64,000 nt of DNA from NCBI GenBank assembly GCA_029255105.1, contig JAQWWH010000031.1:1-64000 (forward strand), written 5' to 3'. Source of the DNA: Flavimaricola sp. (GTDB taxonomy: Bacteria; Pseudomonadota; Alphaproteobacteria; Rhodobacterales; Rhodobacteraceae). Made by a program: the position numbers and the translations under genes. The first letter of the stretch is position 1, and the number at the start of each line of letters is the position of its first letter. Below, one piece after another: positions 1 through 8,913 of this stretch. A model generated the notes under the pieces. The model searched no databases. It was not told the DNA's origin and saw only the letters and a list, made by a program, of their open reading frames with translations.

Positions 1-665
1 TGGTCGGCTTGTCCCAGACCCTGTTCCAGCGGACGTCGATCGAGCCGGGCCCACCGGTTGGTGTCGATATTGAAGCGGACGAACTGGCCTTCTTTCCGTT
101 CCTCTACTGGCCGGTGACCCCCGACCAGGCAATCCCGTCGCGGGACGCCTATGCCAAGCTGAACCGCTACCTCCGCTCGGGAGGAATGATCCTGTTCGAT
201 ACCCGCGACGCCAATCTCGCGGGATTTGGCTCTGCCTCGCCGGAAGGGCGGATGTTGCAGGCTCTTGCCCGTCCGCTGGACATTCCACCGATCGCGCCGA
301 TCCCGCCCGATCATGTGCTGACGCGCACCTTCTACCTGCTACAGGAATTCCCGGGCCGCTACGCAAGCCGCGATATCTGGGTCGAAGCGATCCCGCTTGA
401 GGCCGAACAGGCAGACGGCATGCCCTTCCGAAACCTCAACGACGGGGTGACCCCGGTCGTCATCGGCGGCAATGACTGGGCCGCGGCCTGGGCTGTCGAT
501 GACCGGGGTAACCGGATGTTTCCGGTGGGCCGCGGCATGGCAGGCGAACGCCAGCGCGAGATTGCCCTGCGCTTTGGCGTGAACCTGATCATGCATGTGC
601 TGACCGGAAACTATAAGTCCGACCAGGTTCATGTGCCCGCCCTTCTGGAAAGGTTGGGCCAGTGA
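1..665 (+). CDS. DUF4159 domain protein, C-terminal part
   Basis: The frame is already open at base 3, so the start lies upstream of the window and about 221 C-terminal residues are visible. Segments such as FFPFLYWPV, the glycine-rich LRSGGMILFDTRD and the closing VNLIMHVLTGNYKSDQVH are typical of DUF4159 domains. Full-length relatives in Rhodobacterales carry an N-terminal BatA-like membrane region and reach about 900 residues (family knowledge). The next gene, 97 bases downstream, encodes another membrane protein with a glutamine-amidotransferase-like fold; such pairs usually sit in a MoxR/DUF58-type cell-envelope locus. The molecular function is unknown. Confidence 0.8.
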   Translation, partial: VGLSQTLFQRTSIEPGPPVGVDIEADELAFFPFLYWPVTPDQAIPSRDAYAKLNRYLRSGGMILFDTRDANLAGFGSASPEGRMLQALARPLDIPPIAPIPPDHVLTRTFYLLQEFPGRYASRDIWVEAIPLEAEQADGMPFRNLNDGVTPVVIGGNDWAAAWAVDDRGNRMFPVGRGMAGERQREIALRFGVNLIMHVLTGNYKSDQVHVPALLERLGQ

Positions 666-714
666 AGCCGGTAGTGAACGGCCTCGCCGGCCGGATCCTT
701 GTTGAGGTTGGGAA

Positions 715-747
715 GCCTCCGGCGGGAATATTTTGGGCAAGAAAAAG
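715..747 (+). repeat. GCCTCCGGCGGG-type intergenic element, copy A
   Basis: A GCCTCCGGCGGGAATATTTT core is followed by the purine-rich GGGCAAGAAAAAG. It matches copies near 5496, 30306, 45722 and (partly) 20360. It lies in the gap between two cotranscribed genes and ends 15 bases before the GTG start at 763, with GGGGAG in between. Confidence 0.75.
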
Positions 748-762
748 CCCGGGGAGTGCGCT

Positions 763-2835
763 GTGACCGAACAGGTGATCCTGGACCCACTGGTCCCCTG
801 GCTGATCCTGTGGATCGTGGCAGGCCTGGCGCTGGTCTTTGTCGGTCTGGCTGTCTGGCGCAGGCTTGCAGGCTGGTGGCTGCGTGGCCTTGCCGCCCTT
901 GCCCTTGTGGCGGCCATTGCGAACCCGTCCGTGCAAAGCGAGGATCGCGCACCCCTTTCGGACATTTTGATCGCCGTCGTCGACGAAAGCGCCAGCCAGC
1001 GCATTTCTGACCGCGCCGCGCAGACCGAAGCCGCCCTTGCCGCCCTGACCGCTGAAGTGACCGCACGTCCCAATACAGAACTGCGCGTCGTTCGCCTGGC
1101 TGATGCCGAGGGCGATGGCGGCACCGAGCTTTTGGGGGCGCTGAGCGAGGCCCTCGCCGAAGAGCCGCAGGGCCGTATTGCGGGGATTGTCCTGTTGACC
1201 GACGGCCGGGTCCATGACCTGTCCAGCGCACCGGGATTGCCCGCGCCCTTGCACGTCCTGTTGTCCGGACGATCCGACGATTGGGACCGCCGCCTGATCG
1301 TTCGCAATGCCCCTGCCTTTGCCATTCTTGACGAGCCCGTCAACCTTACCCTGCGCATCGAGGACCAGGGGGCCGCTCCGGACCTTGGCGACCTTGTCAC
1401 ATTGACCATCGCCATAGACGGTGGCCCGCCGCTGCAGTTCGACGTGCCTGTGGGAGAGGATCTGGAACTGCCGGTCACCCTTCCCCATGGCGGGATGAAC
1501 GTTTTGCAATTTTCGACCCCCGCCCAACCTGGAGAACTGACGGACCGCAACAATGCTGCTGTCATTCAGATCAATGGTGTCCGGGATCGTCTGCGCGTTC
1601 TTTTGGTATCGGGCGAGCCGCATCCAGGTGAACGGACCTGGCGCAACCTGCTGAAATCGGACAGCTCTGTCGATCTGGTCCATTTCACCATTCTGCGCCC
1701 TCCGGAAAAGCAGGACGGCGTCCCGGTGGACGAGTTGTCCCTGATCGCCTTTCCCACGCGCGAGTTGTTTATAGAGAAGATCGACGAGTTCGATCTGATC
1801 ATCTTTGACCGCTATCGCCGCAGGGGCATTCTGCCTTCGGTCTACCTTGAGAATGTCGCCAACTACGTGGCGGATGGGGGCGCTGTCCTCGTGTCCGCCG
1901 GTCCTGAATATGCCGGTGCTGAGAGCATCTTTCGGTCTCCCCTTGGGTTGGTCCTGCCGGGGGCGCCCAGCGCCCGTGTGATCGAAGAGGGATTTGCCCC
2001 GCTGCTGACCGATGTCGGCCAGCGCCATCCGGTCACCGCGGGCCTTGACGACTTTGCCCTGCCTTCAACAGAGGACGGCGTGCCGGGATGGGGCCGCTGG
2101 TTCCGCCAGATCGACGTGACCCCGGTGCCCGAAGCCACGACCGTCATGACAGGCGTGGGCGATCGGCCCCTCTTGATCCTGAACCGCGTGGGCGAAGGTC
2201 GGGTTGCCTTGCTCGCCTCGGACCAGTCCTGGCTTTGGGACCGGGGCTACGAGGGTGGTGGCCCGCAGTTGGAGTTGTTGCGCCGTCTGGCGCACTGGAT
2301 GATGAAGGAACCTGAACTGGAGGAGGAGGCCCTTTGGGTCGAACCTGCGGGCCAGACCATGCGCATCATCCGCCGCAGCCTTGCGGAGGACATACCCGAC
2401 ATCGTCGTGACCGGCCCGGACGGGACCGAGACTGCATTGCGGCTGGACGAGACCCGCCCGGGCCGCTTTGAGAGCGTCTGGGATGCTCCGGAGATTGGCC
2501 TTTATCGCCTTACGGACGGGACCGAAGAGGCGGTCATTGCCCTGGGCCCTGCAGCCCCGAAAGAGTTTGAGCAGACCATCGCAAGCGGCGAATTGCTGGA
2601 ACCATTGGTAACAGGCACCGGCGGTGGCATCATCGCCATGCAGGACGGCGCCCCCGATCTGCGAGAGGTCCGGCCGGGCCGCCCTGCCGCCGGGCGTGGA
2701 TGGATCGGGATCACCCCCCGCGAGGCCTATCTGACCGCCGATATCTCGATCTCGCCCCTGCTGCCGGCTTGGGCGTTCCTGCTGCTGGCCGCGGGGCTGA
2801 TCCTGGGCGCATGGCTCAGGGAAGGGCGACGCTGA
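763..2835 (+). CDS. Membrane protein with glutamine amidotransferase-like domain
   Basis: 690 residues. GTG at 763 is preferred because GGGGAG lies at 751-756; the frame also opens upstream at a TTG that falls inside a repeat element. Two hydrophobic segments lie in the first 45 residues and one at the C-terminus (LLPAWAFLLLAAGLILGAW), so the central part should be periplasmic or cytoplasmic between membrane anchors. A VWA-like stretch (DILIAVVDES) is followed by a class I glutamine-amidotransferase-like domain (VLLVSGEPHPG, IIFDRYRR, GGAVLVSAGPEY, GEGRVALLASDQSWLW) without an evident catalytic cysteine. It probably acts with the preceding DUF4159 protein in an envelope-related complex; the reaction is unknown. 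Confidence 0.8.
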   Translation: MTEQVILDPLVPWLILWIVAGLALVFVGLAVWRRLAGWWLRGLAALALVAAIANPSVQSEDRAPLSDILIAVVDESASQRISDRAAQTEAALAALTAEVTARPNTELRVVRLADAEGDGGTELLGALSEALAEEPQGRIAGIVLLTDGRVHDLSSAPGLPAPLHVLLSGRSDDWDRRLIVRNAPAFAILDEPVNLTLRIEDQGAAPDLGDLVTLTIAIDGGPPLQFDVPVGEDLELPVTLPHGGMNVLQFSTPAQPGELTDRNNAAVIQINGVRDRLRVLLVSGEPHPGERTWRNLLKSDSSVDLVHFTILRPPEKQDGVPVDELSLIAFPTRELFIEKIDEFDLIIFDRYRRRGILPSVYLENVANYVADGGAVLVSAGPEYAGAESIFRSPLGLVLPGAPSARVIEEGFAPLLTDVGQRHPVTAGLDDFALPSTEDGVPGWGRWFRQIDVTPVPEATTVMTGVGDRPLLILNRVGEGRVALLASDQSWLWDRGYEGGGPQLELLRRLAHWMMKEPELEEEALWVEPAGQTMRIIRRSLAEDIPDIVVTGPDGTETALRLDETRPGRFESVWDAPEIGLYRLTDGTEEAVIALGPAAPKEFEQTIASGELLEPLVTGTGGGIIAMQDGAPDLREVRPGRPAAGRGWIGITPREAYLTADISISPLLPAWAFLLLAAGLILGAWLREGRR

Positions 2836-2837
2836 AA

Positions 2838-2863
2838 GTAAGGTGGGTCATGACCCACCTTAC
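2838..2863. repeat. 26-bp convergent-junction palindrome, copy 1
   Basis: Perfect palindrome with arm GTAAGGTGGGTC and centre AT. It starts 3 bases after the stop codon at 2835 and lies between convergent genes. One of five copies (also 9517, 22999, 37829, 37876). Confidence 0.9.
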
Positions 2864-2892
2864 GGCAAGGACACCCGGGATGTCCCAGCGCT

Positions 2893-3225
2893 CTAGCCGT
2901 CGACAGAACAGCGGGCACGGATAAGGACCTCTGTCGTGCCGTCGGGCAGACCCACACCGTCGAGGGACCGTGTGAATGGCTGCTCTGTCTCATGCGGGTG
3001 GGTCAGAACCCGCAGGCCAAGCGATGTGCCGTCCGGGGCAAGCACCTCCCAACCGTCAGCATAGTGATCCCAGCCGGTGTCCGGGTGGCTGATCGTCACG
3101 TCCAAGCGCCAGCCTGATCCTTGTGGAACCGCCACCACCGCCTCGATCACCGGGGCATCGGCCCGGACCGGGCCTGCCAGCACGGCAAGACCAATCCCGA
3201 GTATTTTGCCAGACTGCCGGATCAT
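2893..3225 (-). CDS. Small secreted protein, unknown function
   Basis: 110 residues from the ATG at 3225, which overlaps the stop of the upstream DUF599 gene as ATGA (3222-3225), indicating translational coupling. Residues 1-22 (MIRQSGKILGIGLAVLAGPVRA) form a signal peptide with an AxA-like cleavage site. The mature part has a short beta-rich pattern (GWRLDVTISHPDTGWDHYADGWEV) and ends RARCSVDG. The pattern HPDTGWDHYADGWEV recurs in conserved Rhodobacterales hypothetical proteins, so a periplasmic location is likely, but the function is not known. Confidence 0.7.
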   Translation of the reverse strand: MIRQSGKILGIGLAVLAGPVRADAPVIEAVVAVPQGSGWRLDVTISHPDTGWDHYADGWEVLAPDGTSLGLRVLTHPHETEQPFTRSLDGVGLPDGTTEVLIRARCSVDG

Positions 3226-3926
3226 GCCCCTCCCTCTGGCGCCGAGATGACCTCGCGCGGGACAGATGCAAATTCCCTTGTCCATAGCAGCCCAAAGACA
3301 ATGGCCGTCGCCACGAGCAAGGCAATTGGCCCCAGAAGCCATGCCGTTGAGCCAAGGGCAAAGTACATGGAGCGCAGCCCCCTGTTGAAGTTCCAGGCCG
3401 CCCTGATGTTCAACTCCCCCGCCTTGGCAGCACGGTCGAGGGCCCTTGGATCGGTCGGATCATTGGGCACCGCCCCCATGATGACGGCGCAGTATCCGAA
3501 GATGCGATTGGCCCAGACAAACTTGAGAAAGGCGTGCCCGAGGAAGAACGCCACCAGCATCAGCTTGATCTGCCAGACCAGTGCCGGGGCCTGGCTCACG
3601 GTCAGTTCTTCGGCCACGTCTTCCAGAGGGGCGGTGTTGCCGACCAGGGCCAGAACGCCGCCGACAGCCAGGAGGCAGGTGGAGGCAAAGAAGGATGTCC
3701 CCTGTCGCAGGCTGGCCAGGATCTGCGAATCGAATATTCGCACGTCCCGGGCCACGAATTGCCGCATCCACTCGCGCCGGTACTCTGCCATGAGAACGGT
3801 GACAGACGGCCGCTGGGTGCCGGGGTTCTCGATCCACCAGCCAATACCCGCCCAACACAGCAGAAGCGCCGCAAGTGCCACGAGATCAAGGGTGTGAAGC
3901 AGGCTGAAATTGATGAGGACATCCAT
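3222..3926 (-). CDS. DUF599 family membrane protein
   Basis: 234 residues with hydrophobic segments near residues 8-30, 78-98, 115-140 and 195-215, consistent with an integral inner-membrane protein. The order and content (IGWWIE, REWMRQFVARDVRIFDSQILASL, FNRGLRSMYFALGSTAWLLGP) match the DUF599 family. It is divergent from glcD, sharing a 75-base intergenic region, and is coupled to the downstream secreted protein by a 4-base overlap. No enzymatic function is established for DUF599. Confidence 0.85.
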   Translation of the reverse strand: MDVLINFSLLHTLDLVALAALLLCWAGIGWWIENPGTQRPSVTVLMAEYRREWMRQFVARDVRIFDSQILASLRQGTSFFASTCLLAVGGVLALVGNTAPLEDVAEELTVSQAPALVWQIKLMLVAFFLGHAFLKFVWANRIFGYCAVIMGAVPNDPTDPRALDRAAKAGELNIRAAWNFNRGLRSMYFALGSTAWLLGPIALLVATAIVFGLLWTREFASVPREVISAPEGGA

Positions 3927-3955
3927 GCCCTGACCCTAGCTTCACCGATTGAGAC

Positions 3956-3984
3956 TTGCCAGTCGCTACAATTGGTAATAGATT
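3956..3984 (+). promoter_or_regulatory. Putative glcDEF promoter
   Basis: TTGCCA (3956-3961, five of six bases of the -35 consensus) is separated by 17 bases from TAGATT (3979-3984, four of six of the -10 consensus). The -10 element sits in the centre of the inverted repeat at 3971-3993 and 17 bases before the glcD ATG, so the leader would be very short. Inferred from sequence only. Confidence 0.55.
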
Positions 3985-3993
3985 TTTACCAAT
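3971..3993. promoter_or_regulatory. Putative operator of the glycolate oxidase operon
   Basis: Inverted repeat ATTGGTAA (3971-3978) and TTACCAAT (3986-3993) with a 7-base spacer that contains the proposed -10 box. TTGGT/ACCAA half-sites are used by FadR-type GntR regulators such as GlcC, LldR and PdhR, though usually with closer spacing. Binding here would block the promoter. Confidence 0.55.
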
Positions 3994-4001
3994 CTGAGGA
4001 G

Positions 4002-5441
4002 ATGACTATGGAAATGCCCGTCCCCGACGCCCGCATCATGGCCCGCAAGGCCCGTATCGTCGAGCGACTGTTGGAGGTGCTGCCCGAACGGTCCGTGATC
4101 CATGACCCGATGGAGACCCGGGCCTATGAATGCGATGCCCTGACGGCCTATCGCTGTCCGCCGCTGTGCGCGGTCTTGCCAAGCTCGACCAGCGAAGTCT
4201 CGGACGTGCTGCGCATTTGCCATGAAGAGGGCGTGCCCGTCGTGCCCCGGGGCTCGGGCACGTCGCTGGCAGGCGGCGCGCTGCCCACGGCCGACTGTGT
4301 CATCCTAGGAGTGTCCCGTCTGACGGACGTTCTGGAAACCGACTATGACAACCGCTTTATCCGGGTACAGACCGGTCGCACGAACCTGAGCGTGACAGGC
4401 GCGGTCGAGGCCGATGGCTTTTTCTATGCTCCCGATCCGTCCAGCCAGTTGGCCTGTGCGATTGCGGGGAACATCGCGATGAATTCCGGCGGGGCCCACT
4501 GCCTGAAATATGGGGTGACGACCAACAACCTGATGGGCGTGACCATGGTCCAGATGGACGGCACGGTGGTCGAGATTGGCGGCGCCCATCTTGAGGCCCC
4601 TCGCCTGGACCTTTTGGGCGTGATCTGCGGGTCGGAAGGCCAGCTTGGCGTGGTGACAGAAGCCACCTTGCGTATTCTGGCCAAGCCTGAGGGGGCACGT
4701 CCCGTTCTGATCGGGTATGAAAGCTCGGAAGTGGCCGGCGCCTGTGTGTCGGACATCATCAAGGCCGGCGTGTTGCCGGTTGCGATCGAGTTCATGGACC
4801 GCCCCTGCATCGAGGCTTGCGAAGCCTTTGCCAAAGCAGGCTATCCCATGTGCGAGGCCCTTCTGATCATCGAAGTCGAAGGCAGCCCTGCCGAGATCGA
4901 CGAGCAACTGGGCGTGATCAAGCAGATTGCCCGCCGCCATAACCCGGTGGAATTGCGCGAGGCGAAAGACGCAGAAGAAGCGGGCCGCATCTGGCTGGGC
5001 CGCAAGTCGGCCTTTGGTGCCATGGGCCAGATCAACGACTACATTTGTCTTGATGGGACCATCCCAGTATCGTCGCTTCCCCTTGTGCTGCGCCGCATTG
5101 GCGAGATGAGCAAAGAGTACGGATTGGGCGTGGCCAATGTGTTCCATGCCGGGGATGGCAATATGCACCCGCTGATCCTGTTCGACGCCAACAAGCCCGG
5201 CGACCTTGAGCTTTGCGAGGCCTTTGGGGCCGACATCCTGCGCCTATGTGTCGAGGTCGGCGGCTGCCTGACGGGCGAACATGGTGTGGGCATCGAAAAG
5301 CGCGACCTGATGACGGTCCAGTTCGCCCCCGCCGATCTGGAGGCGCAAATGGCGGTCAAGGATGTGTTCGATCCCGCCTGGCTGTTGAACCCTGCCAAGG
5401 TCTTTCCATTGAGCGCGAGCGCGGGACGTCGCGCGGCCTGA
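4002..5441 (+). CDS. glcD: Glycolate oxidase FAD subunit GlcD
   Basis: 479 residues from the ATG at 4002, preceded by TGAGGAG at 3994-4000. GlcD is the FAD-linked subunit that oxidises glycolate to glyoxylate as part of the GlcDEF complex. Visible are the FAD-binding stretch VVPRGSGTSLAGGALP (about residue 85), the conserved NSGGAHCLKYGVT, and the C-terminal HAGDGNMHP and GEHGVGIEKRDLM signatures of the FAD-oxidase/vanillyl-alcohol oxidase family. glcE and glcF follow on the same strand. A repeat element in the 100-base gap before glcE is the only interruption. Regulation probably acts through the inverted repeat at 3971-3993. Confidence 0.95.
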   Translation: MTMEMPVPDARIMARKARIVERLLEVLPERSVIHDPMETRAYECDALTAYRCPPLCAVLPSSTSEVSDVLRICHEEGVPVVPRGSGTSLAGGALPTADCVILGVSRLTDVLETDYDNRFIRVQTGRTNLSVTGAVEADGFFYAPDPSSQLACAIAGNIAMNSGGAHCLKYGVTTNNLMGVTMVQMDGTVVEIGGAHLEAPRLDLLGVICGSEGQLGVVTEATLRILAKPEGARPVLIGYESSEVAGACVSDIIKAGVLPVAIEFMDRPCIEACEAFAKAGYPMCEALLIIEVEGSPAEIDEQLGVIKQIARRHNPVELREAKDAEEAGRIWLGRKSAFGAMGQINDYICLDGTIPVSSLPLVLRRIGEMSKEYGLGVANVFHAGDGNMHPLILFDANKPGDLELCEAFGADILRLCVEVGGCLTGEHGVGIEKRDLMTVQFAPADLEAQMAVKDVFDPAWLLNPAKVFPLSASAGRRAA

Positions 5442-5471
5442 GGTTTTGGCCCAGGATTGAGCCGCGTGCCC

Positions 5472-5533
5472 TGGGGGGCTCTGCCCCCCGGCTTCGCCTC
5501 CCCCCGGGATATTTTAGATCCGAAGTAATGAAG
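5472..5533 (+). repeat. Hairpin plus GCCTCC-type intergenic element, copy B
   Basis: A 7-bp hairpin (GGGGGGC / GCCCCCC, 5473-5489, loop TCT) is followed at 5496 by GCCTCCCCCCGGGATATTTT and a purine-rich tail to 5533 whose end GAAGGA supplies the ribosome-binding site of glcE. Same family as copies A, C and D. Confidence 0.7.
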
Positions 5534-5541
5534 GACCCGGC

Positions 5542-6678
5542 ATGACACCATCTACCGAAGCGGAGCTTGCCGAAGCAGTCTTGGGCGCGACGGGTCCGCT
5601 TGCCATCACAGGTGGTGGCACGCGCCCGATTGGCCGCACGGTCGAGGGGGTGTCTTTGTCCACCTCGGCCATGACAGGGATCACTCTGTATGAGCCCGGC
5701 GCCTTGACCATCGTGGCCCAAGCCGGGACATCCCTTGCCGAGATCGAGCTTGCCTTGGCCGCGGAAAACCAGCGTCTGGCCTTTGAGCCGATGGACCATC
5801 GCGGCCTTCTGGGCACCTCGGGCGCCCCGACGATCGGCGGCGTGGTGGCGGCCAATGTGTCGGGCCCGCGACGGATCCAATCGGGGGCGGCCCGCGACTT
5901 TGTCCTGGGTGTTCGCTTTGTCGACGGTGCCGGCACCATCATCAAGAACGGCGGCCGGGTGATGAAGAATGTCACCGGCTATGACCTTGTAAAGCTGTTT
6001 TGCGGCAGTTGGGGTACGCTGGGCGTGATGAGCGAAGTCAGCCTGAAGGTCCTGCCGCAGGTGGCCGCCGGGGCCACGGTCACGGTGGACGGGCTGGACG
6101 ACGCGACGGCCGCTCGCGCAATGGCGGCAGCCTTAGGGTCCCCCTTTGAAGTGTCGGGCGCGGCCCATGTGCCTGAGAGCTTTGGGGCGCTAGCGGGCAC
6201 CCATTTGCGGATCGAAGGCTTTGCCTCGTCTGTTGCCTATCGCTCTGAGCAGATGAAGGCCGTTCTGGGCCAGTTTGGCCCGGTCCGGATCGAGCCCGAT
6301 GCAGAGGTCTCAGCCGCGCTTTGGGCCGGGCTGCGCGATGTGGCCCCCTACCATGGCACGTCGGGCGATGTCTGGCGCCTTTCCGTGAAACCCTCCGATG
6401 CGCCTGATCTGGTCGCCCGATTGCCGGATGCGGCGAAGGCTCGGGCGTTTTATGACTGGGGCGGAGGCCTGATCTGGGTCGAATGCCTTCCTGACACCGA
6501 CCTTCGCGCTGTGCTGGGCCCCTTTGCCGGTCATGCGACCCTGGTCCGCGCGGGCGCGCCGACCCGCGCGGCCATTGCCCCCTTCCACCCGGAGCCTGCT
6601 CCCATAGCAGCCCTCACAGCGGGGCTGCGAGCCCGCTTTGATCCGCGTGGCATTCTCAACCCCGGACGGATGGGCTGA
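5542..6678 (+). CDS. glcE: Glycolate oxidase subunit GlcE
   Basis: 378 residues; ATG at 5542 after AAGGA at 5531. GlcE is the second FAD-binding subunit of glycolate oxidase. The FAD-binding_4 domain occupies roughly residues 1-170 (ITGGGTRPIGRTV, GTSGAPTIGGVVAANVSGPRR, NGGRVMKNVTGYDLVKLFCGSWGTLG). The protein ends RFDPRGILNPGRMG, the usual C-terminus of this subunit. Length matches E. coli GlcE (about 350) with a modest increase. glcF starts 4 bases after its stop codon, so the two are likely coupled. Confidence 0.95.
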   Translation: MTPSTEAELAEAVLGATGPLAITGGGTRPIGRTVEGVSLSTSAMTGITLYEPGALTIVAQAGTSLAEIELALAAENQRLAFEPMDHRGLLGTSGAPTIGGVVAANVSGPRRIQSGAARDFVLGVRFVDGAGTIIKNGGRVMKNVTGYDLVKLFCGSWGTLGVMSEVSLKVLPQVAAGATVTVDGLDDATAARAMAAALGSPFEVSGAAHVPESFGALAGTHLRIEGFASSVAYRSEQMKAVLGQFGPVRIEPDAEVSAALWAGLRDVAPYHGTSGDVWRLSVKPSDAPDLVARLPDAAKARAFYDWGGGLIWVECLPDTDLRAVLGPFAGHATLVRAGAPTRAAIAPFHPEPAPIAALTAGLRARFDPRGILNPGRMG

Positions 6679-6682
6679 CCTG

Positions 6683-8017
6683 ATGCAGACAACCTTTACC
6701 CCAGAGCAGTTGACCGACCCCGGCACGGCGCGGGCCAACCAGATCCTGCGCAGCTGCGTGCACTGCGGGTTTTGCACCGCCACCTGCCCCACTTACCAAG
6801 TGCTGGGCAACGAGTTGGACAGCCCCCGTGGCCGCATCTACCTGATCAAGGACATGCTTGAGAATGAGCGGATCCCGGACGCCAAGACTGTCCAGCATAT
6901 CGACCGGTGCCTGTCCTGTCTGGCCTGCATGACCACCTGCCCTTCCGGCGTGCACTACATGCATCTGGTCGATCATGCCCGGGCCTATATCGAAAAGACC
7001 TATGACCGCCCCTGGTCGGACCGGGCGCTGCGCTGGATCCTGGCCCGCATCCTGCCCTATCCGATGCGCTTCCGCCTTGCCCTTCTGGGGGCAAAGATCG
7101 GGCGCCCCTTTGCACGGTTCATGCCGGACCCGCGCCTGAGGGCAATGCTTGAGATGGCCCCCCGGGTCATCCCGCCGGTATCGCGCAACGACGACCCCCA
7201 GACATTTGCCCCCGAGGCGCCCAAAAAGATGCGGGTCGCCCTGATGACAGGCTGTGCCCAACGGGCCCTGAACACGGACATCAACGATGCCACCATCCGT
7301 CTGCTGACCCGGTTGGGCTGCGAGGTCGTAGTGGCCGAAGGGGCCGGGTGCTGTGGCGCCCTGACCCACCACATGGGCAAAGAGACCGAAAGCCATGCCA
7401 CCGCGGCCCGCAATATCCGGGCCTGGAGCAAGGAAATCGACGGGGCCGGGCTGGACGCTATCGTCATAAACACGTCCGGCTGCGGAACCACGGTAAAGGA
7501 CTATGGCCATATGTTCCGCGACAGCCCGCTTGCCGCAGAAGCGGCCGCCGTGGCCGAGCGGGCCAAGGACATCACCGAAGTCCTGATGAAGCTCGACCTG
7601 CCCGAGGGGGCACCGAAGGACCTGCGGGTCGCTTATCACGCGGCCTGTTCCCTGCAGCACGGGCAACAGATCAAGAACTATCCCAAGCTGCTGCTCAAAC
7701 GGGCCGGATTCACCGTGCTGGAGCCCAAGGACAGCCACCTGTGCTGCGGATCAGCCGGGACCTACAACCTGATGCAGCCCGAAATCTCGGGCCAGCTCAA
7801 GGCGCGCAAGGTCGATACGCTTGAGGCGCTGAGCCCGGACATCATCTCGGCGGGAAACATCGGCTGCATGATGCAGATCGGTGGGGCAACCGGGGTGCCG
7901 GTCGTTCATACGGTCGAGCTGCTCGACTGGGCCACCGGCGGGCCGCAACCGCCAGCTTTGACGGCTCCGGGCAAAACGACCCCGGCCATTCCGGACCTGC
8001 GCAGTCCTTTGGGCTAG
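6683..8017 (+). CDS. glcF: Glycolate oxidase iron-sulfur subunit GlcF
   Basis: 444 residues from ATG 6683. Two [4Fe-4S] ferredoxin motifs lie near the N-terminus (CVHCGFCTATCP and CLSCLACMTTCP), followed by two CCG domains (GAGCCGALTHHMG near residue 225; CCGSAGTYNL near residue 355). GlcF passes electrons from the FAD subunits to the membrane quinone pool. It closes the glcDEF operon; the next gene starts 66 bases downstream and is unrelated. The start is chosen because it begins the conserved N-terminus (QTTFTPEQL) and follows the glcE stop directly. Confidence 0.95.
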   Translation: MQTTFTPEQLTDPGTARANQILRSCVHCGFCTATCPTYQVLGNELDSPRGRIYLIKDMLENERIPDAKTVQHIDRCLSCLACMTTCPSGVHYMHLVDHARAYIEKTYDRPWSDRALRWILARILPYPMRFRLALLGAKIGRPFARFMPDPRLRAMLEMAPRVIPPVSRNDDPQTFAPEAPKKMRVALMTGCAQRALNTDINDATIRLLTRLGCEVVVAEGAGCCGALTHHMGKETESHATAARNIRAWSKEIDGAGLDAIVINTSGCGTTVKDYGHMFRDSPLAAEAAAVAERAKDITEVLMKLDLPEGAPKDLRVAYHAACSLQHGQQIKNYPKLLLKRAGFTVLEPKDSHLCCGSAGTYNLMQPEISGQLKARKVDTLEALSPDIISAGNIGCMMQIGGATGVPVVHTVELLDWATGGPQPPALTAPGKTTPAIPDLRSPLG

Positions 8018-8083
8018 GGGACGCCGCAATTCTGCCCTAGGGTTCCGATATTGTTTCGGAAATGGTGAACGACGGAGCGCCCG

Positions 8084-8899
8084 ATGCGGCAGATGATCTG
8101 GGCGATTGGCCTGCTTGCGGCTCTCATGGGGCCAGCTACGGCGCAGGATGCCCCGCTTGCCTCGCTTCAGACCGGGGATGATGCCCGGGGGTGGGAGGCC
8201 GTTGGTCGGCTGGACATCGAAGGCAAGGGCTTTTGCACAGGCACGCTGATTGCGCCGGACATTGTCCTGACCGCCGCCCATTGTCTTTACGAACGGGGCA
8301 GCGGGGACAGGATTGATCCTTCAAGGATCGAGTTTCAGGCCGGGTTGCGCAATGGTCGCGCCCTTGCCTACCGGGACGTGCGTCGGGCGGTCACGCCTGC
8401 GGGCTATGTCTTTGACGGGACTGTTTCGGATGTGGCCAGCCAGGCGGATGTGGCCCTACTGGAACTGAGCCAGCCCATCCGATTGACCCAGATTGCGCCG
8501 TTCGAGATCACGTCGCGCCTGGCGATGGGCACCCAGGTGGGCGTCGTCTCATATGCACAGGACCGGTCCGAAGCCCCGTCCCTGCAGGAGGCATGCAGCG
8601 TTCTGGGGCAAAGCCGTGGGGTCTATGTCCTGTCCTGTGATGTGAACTTCGGGGCCTCTGGTGCACCGATCTTTGTGTTCGAAGGCGGCGTTGCGCGGAT
8701 CGTTTCGGTGGTATCGGCCAAGGCAGAAATGGACGGGCAGCAAGTTGCCCTTGGCACCTCCCTCGACCAGCCCCTGGCCGAGCTTCGGGCCCTGCTCGAC
8801 ATGGACGGCGGCGGGGCCTTTCAGGCGGTGACCCCCCGTGTCCGGGTCATGGGACAGACCGAACAGAGCGGGACAGGGGCAAAATTCGTCCGCCCCTAG
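8084..8899 (+). CDS. Secreted trypsin-like serine protease
   Basis: 271 residues. Residues 1-20 (MRQMIWAIGLLAALMGPATA) form a signal peptide, so the enzyme should be periplasmic or exported. The chymotrypsin-fold triad is visible: His in VLTAAHC (about residue 67), Asp in DVALLEL (about 125), Ser in NFGASGAPI (about 191). The serine motif GASGAP is the variant seen in bacterial V8/glutamyl-endopeptidase-like and S1 proteases rather than GDSGGP. Two cysteines (in EACSVLG and LSCDVN) could form the disulfide before the catalytic serine. It stands alone between glcF and the heat-shock gene; the substrate is unknown. Confidence 0.85.
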   Translation: MRQMIWAIGLLAALMGPATAQDAPLASLQTGDDARGWEAVGRLDIEGKGFCTGTLIAPDIVLTAAHCLYERGSGDRIDPSRIEFQAGLRNGRALAYRDVRRAVTPAGYVFDGTVSDVASQADVALLELSQPIRLTQIAPFEITSRLAMGTQVGVVSYAQDRSEAPSLQEACSVLGQSRGVYVLSCDVNFGASGAPIFVFEGGVARIVSVVSAKAEMDGQQVALGTSLDQPLAELRALLDMDGGGAFQAVTPRVRVMGQTEQSGTGAKFVRP

Positions 8900-8913
8900 A
8901 GGTGGCACGACCC

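Noticed and set aside
589..2028. Long minus-strand open frame opposite the amidotransferase-like membrane protein
   Set aside because: No motifs or ribosome-binding site; it is an antisense shadow of a convincing coding sequence.
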